Source: Methylophaga sp. 41_12_T18 (lineage in GTDB: Bacteria; Pseudomonadota; Gammaproteobacteria; Nitrosococcales; Methylophagaceae). From it: a stretch of 61,957 nucleotides of DNA. This document shows, in pieces, positions 61,375 through 61,957 of this stretch. How positions within the stretch are numbered: the first letter of the stretch is position 1; every line of letters starts with the position of its first letter. The notes below the pieces were generated by a model. It was not told the origin of the DNA and did no database searches. It saw nothing but the letters and a program-made list of their open reading frames with translations. The stretch is taken from the NCBI GenBank assembly GCA_002163115.1, contig MAAI01000063.1, positions 1 to 61,957 on the forward strand, given 5' to 3'. Position numbers and translations under genes: made by a program.

Positions 61375-61957
<583 letters not shown>

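Overview
The window is a contiguous piece of a gammaproteobacterial chromosome of about 40 percent G+C. The housekeeping genes point there: hda beside recJ with a COG4255 gene between them, DUF2066 divergent from purM-purN, a Na+-pumping oadGAB decarboxylase operon, slyD, rluE and mnmA. A PEP-CTERM surface protein, the Na+-linked decarboxylase and an actP-type acetate symporter fit an aquatic or marine, respiring organism. I cannot name the genus from sequence alone.

Left part (1 to 5.8 kb). An AraC regulator cut by the window edge converges on a PAS/sigma-54 activator. That activator diverges from a DUF1348 and glutaredoxin pair, which has a near-consensus -24/-12 promoter. Next comes a very repetitive PEP-CTERM surface protein on the minus strand.

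Accessory region (5.9 to 10.3 kb). This reads as an array of integron cassettes without an integrase in view (a CALIN-like region). attC-type sites separate plus-strand cassettes: a truncated ORFan, an mqsR-mqsA-SecB-like toxin-antitoxin-chaperone cassette, an unknown protein, a broken higB with intact higA, a small membrane-anchored protein, a VOC protein and a RibD/DHFR-like reductase.

Middle (10.3 to 28.5 kb). Acetate uptake (DUF485-actP), a cytochrome b561-type protein, a membrane-tethered LuxR regulator, PAS histidine kinases, a PNPOx/ferredoxin-reductase/2Fe-2S fusion with a GST, tRNA-Val(UAC) and a phosphorelay cluster. Six copies of a structured repeat of about 100 bp, each with a perfect DnaA box (TTATCCACA), lie between these genes. 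All six face the same way whatever the direction of the neighbouring genes.

Right part (28.5 to 62 kb). Mostly core genes: PilZ, RNase J-like, oadGAB, YajD, S4 and parvulin proteins, a DinG-type helicase, a D-lactate dehydrogenase-like protein, an unusual double solute-binding protein, Spy-like proteins, an AAA+ ATPase, a pseudoazurin behind a Fur-box-like site, dUTPase, recJ, hda, purMN, Nudix proteins, mutarotase, slyD, rluE overlapping nudJ, and the 5' part of mnmA.

The most unusual items are the DnaA-box repeat family and the cassette-borne toxin-antitoxin-chaperone module.
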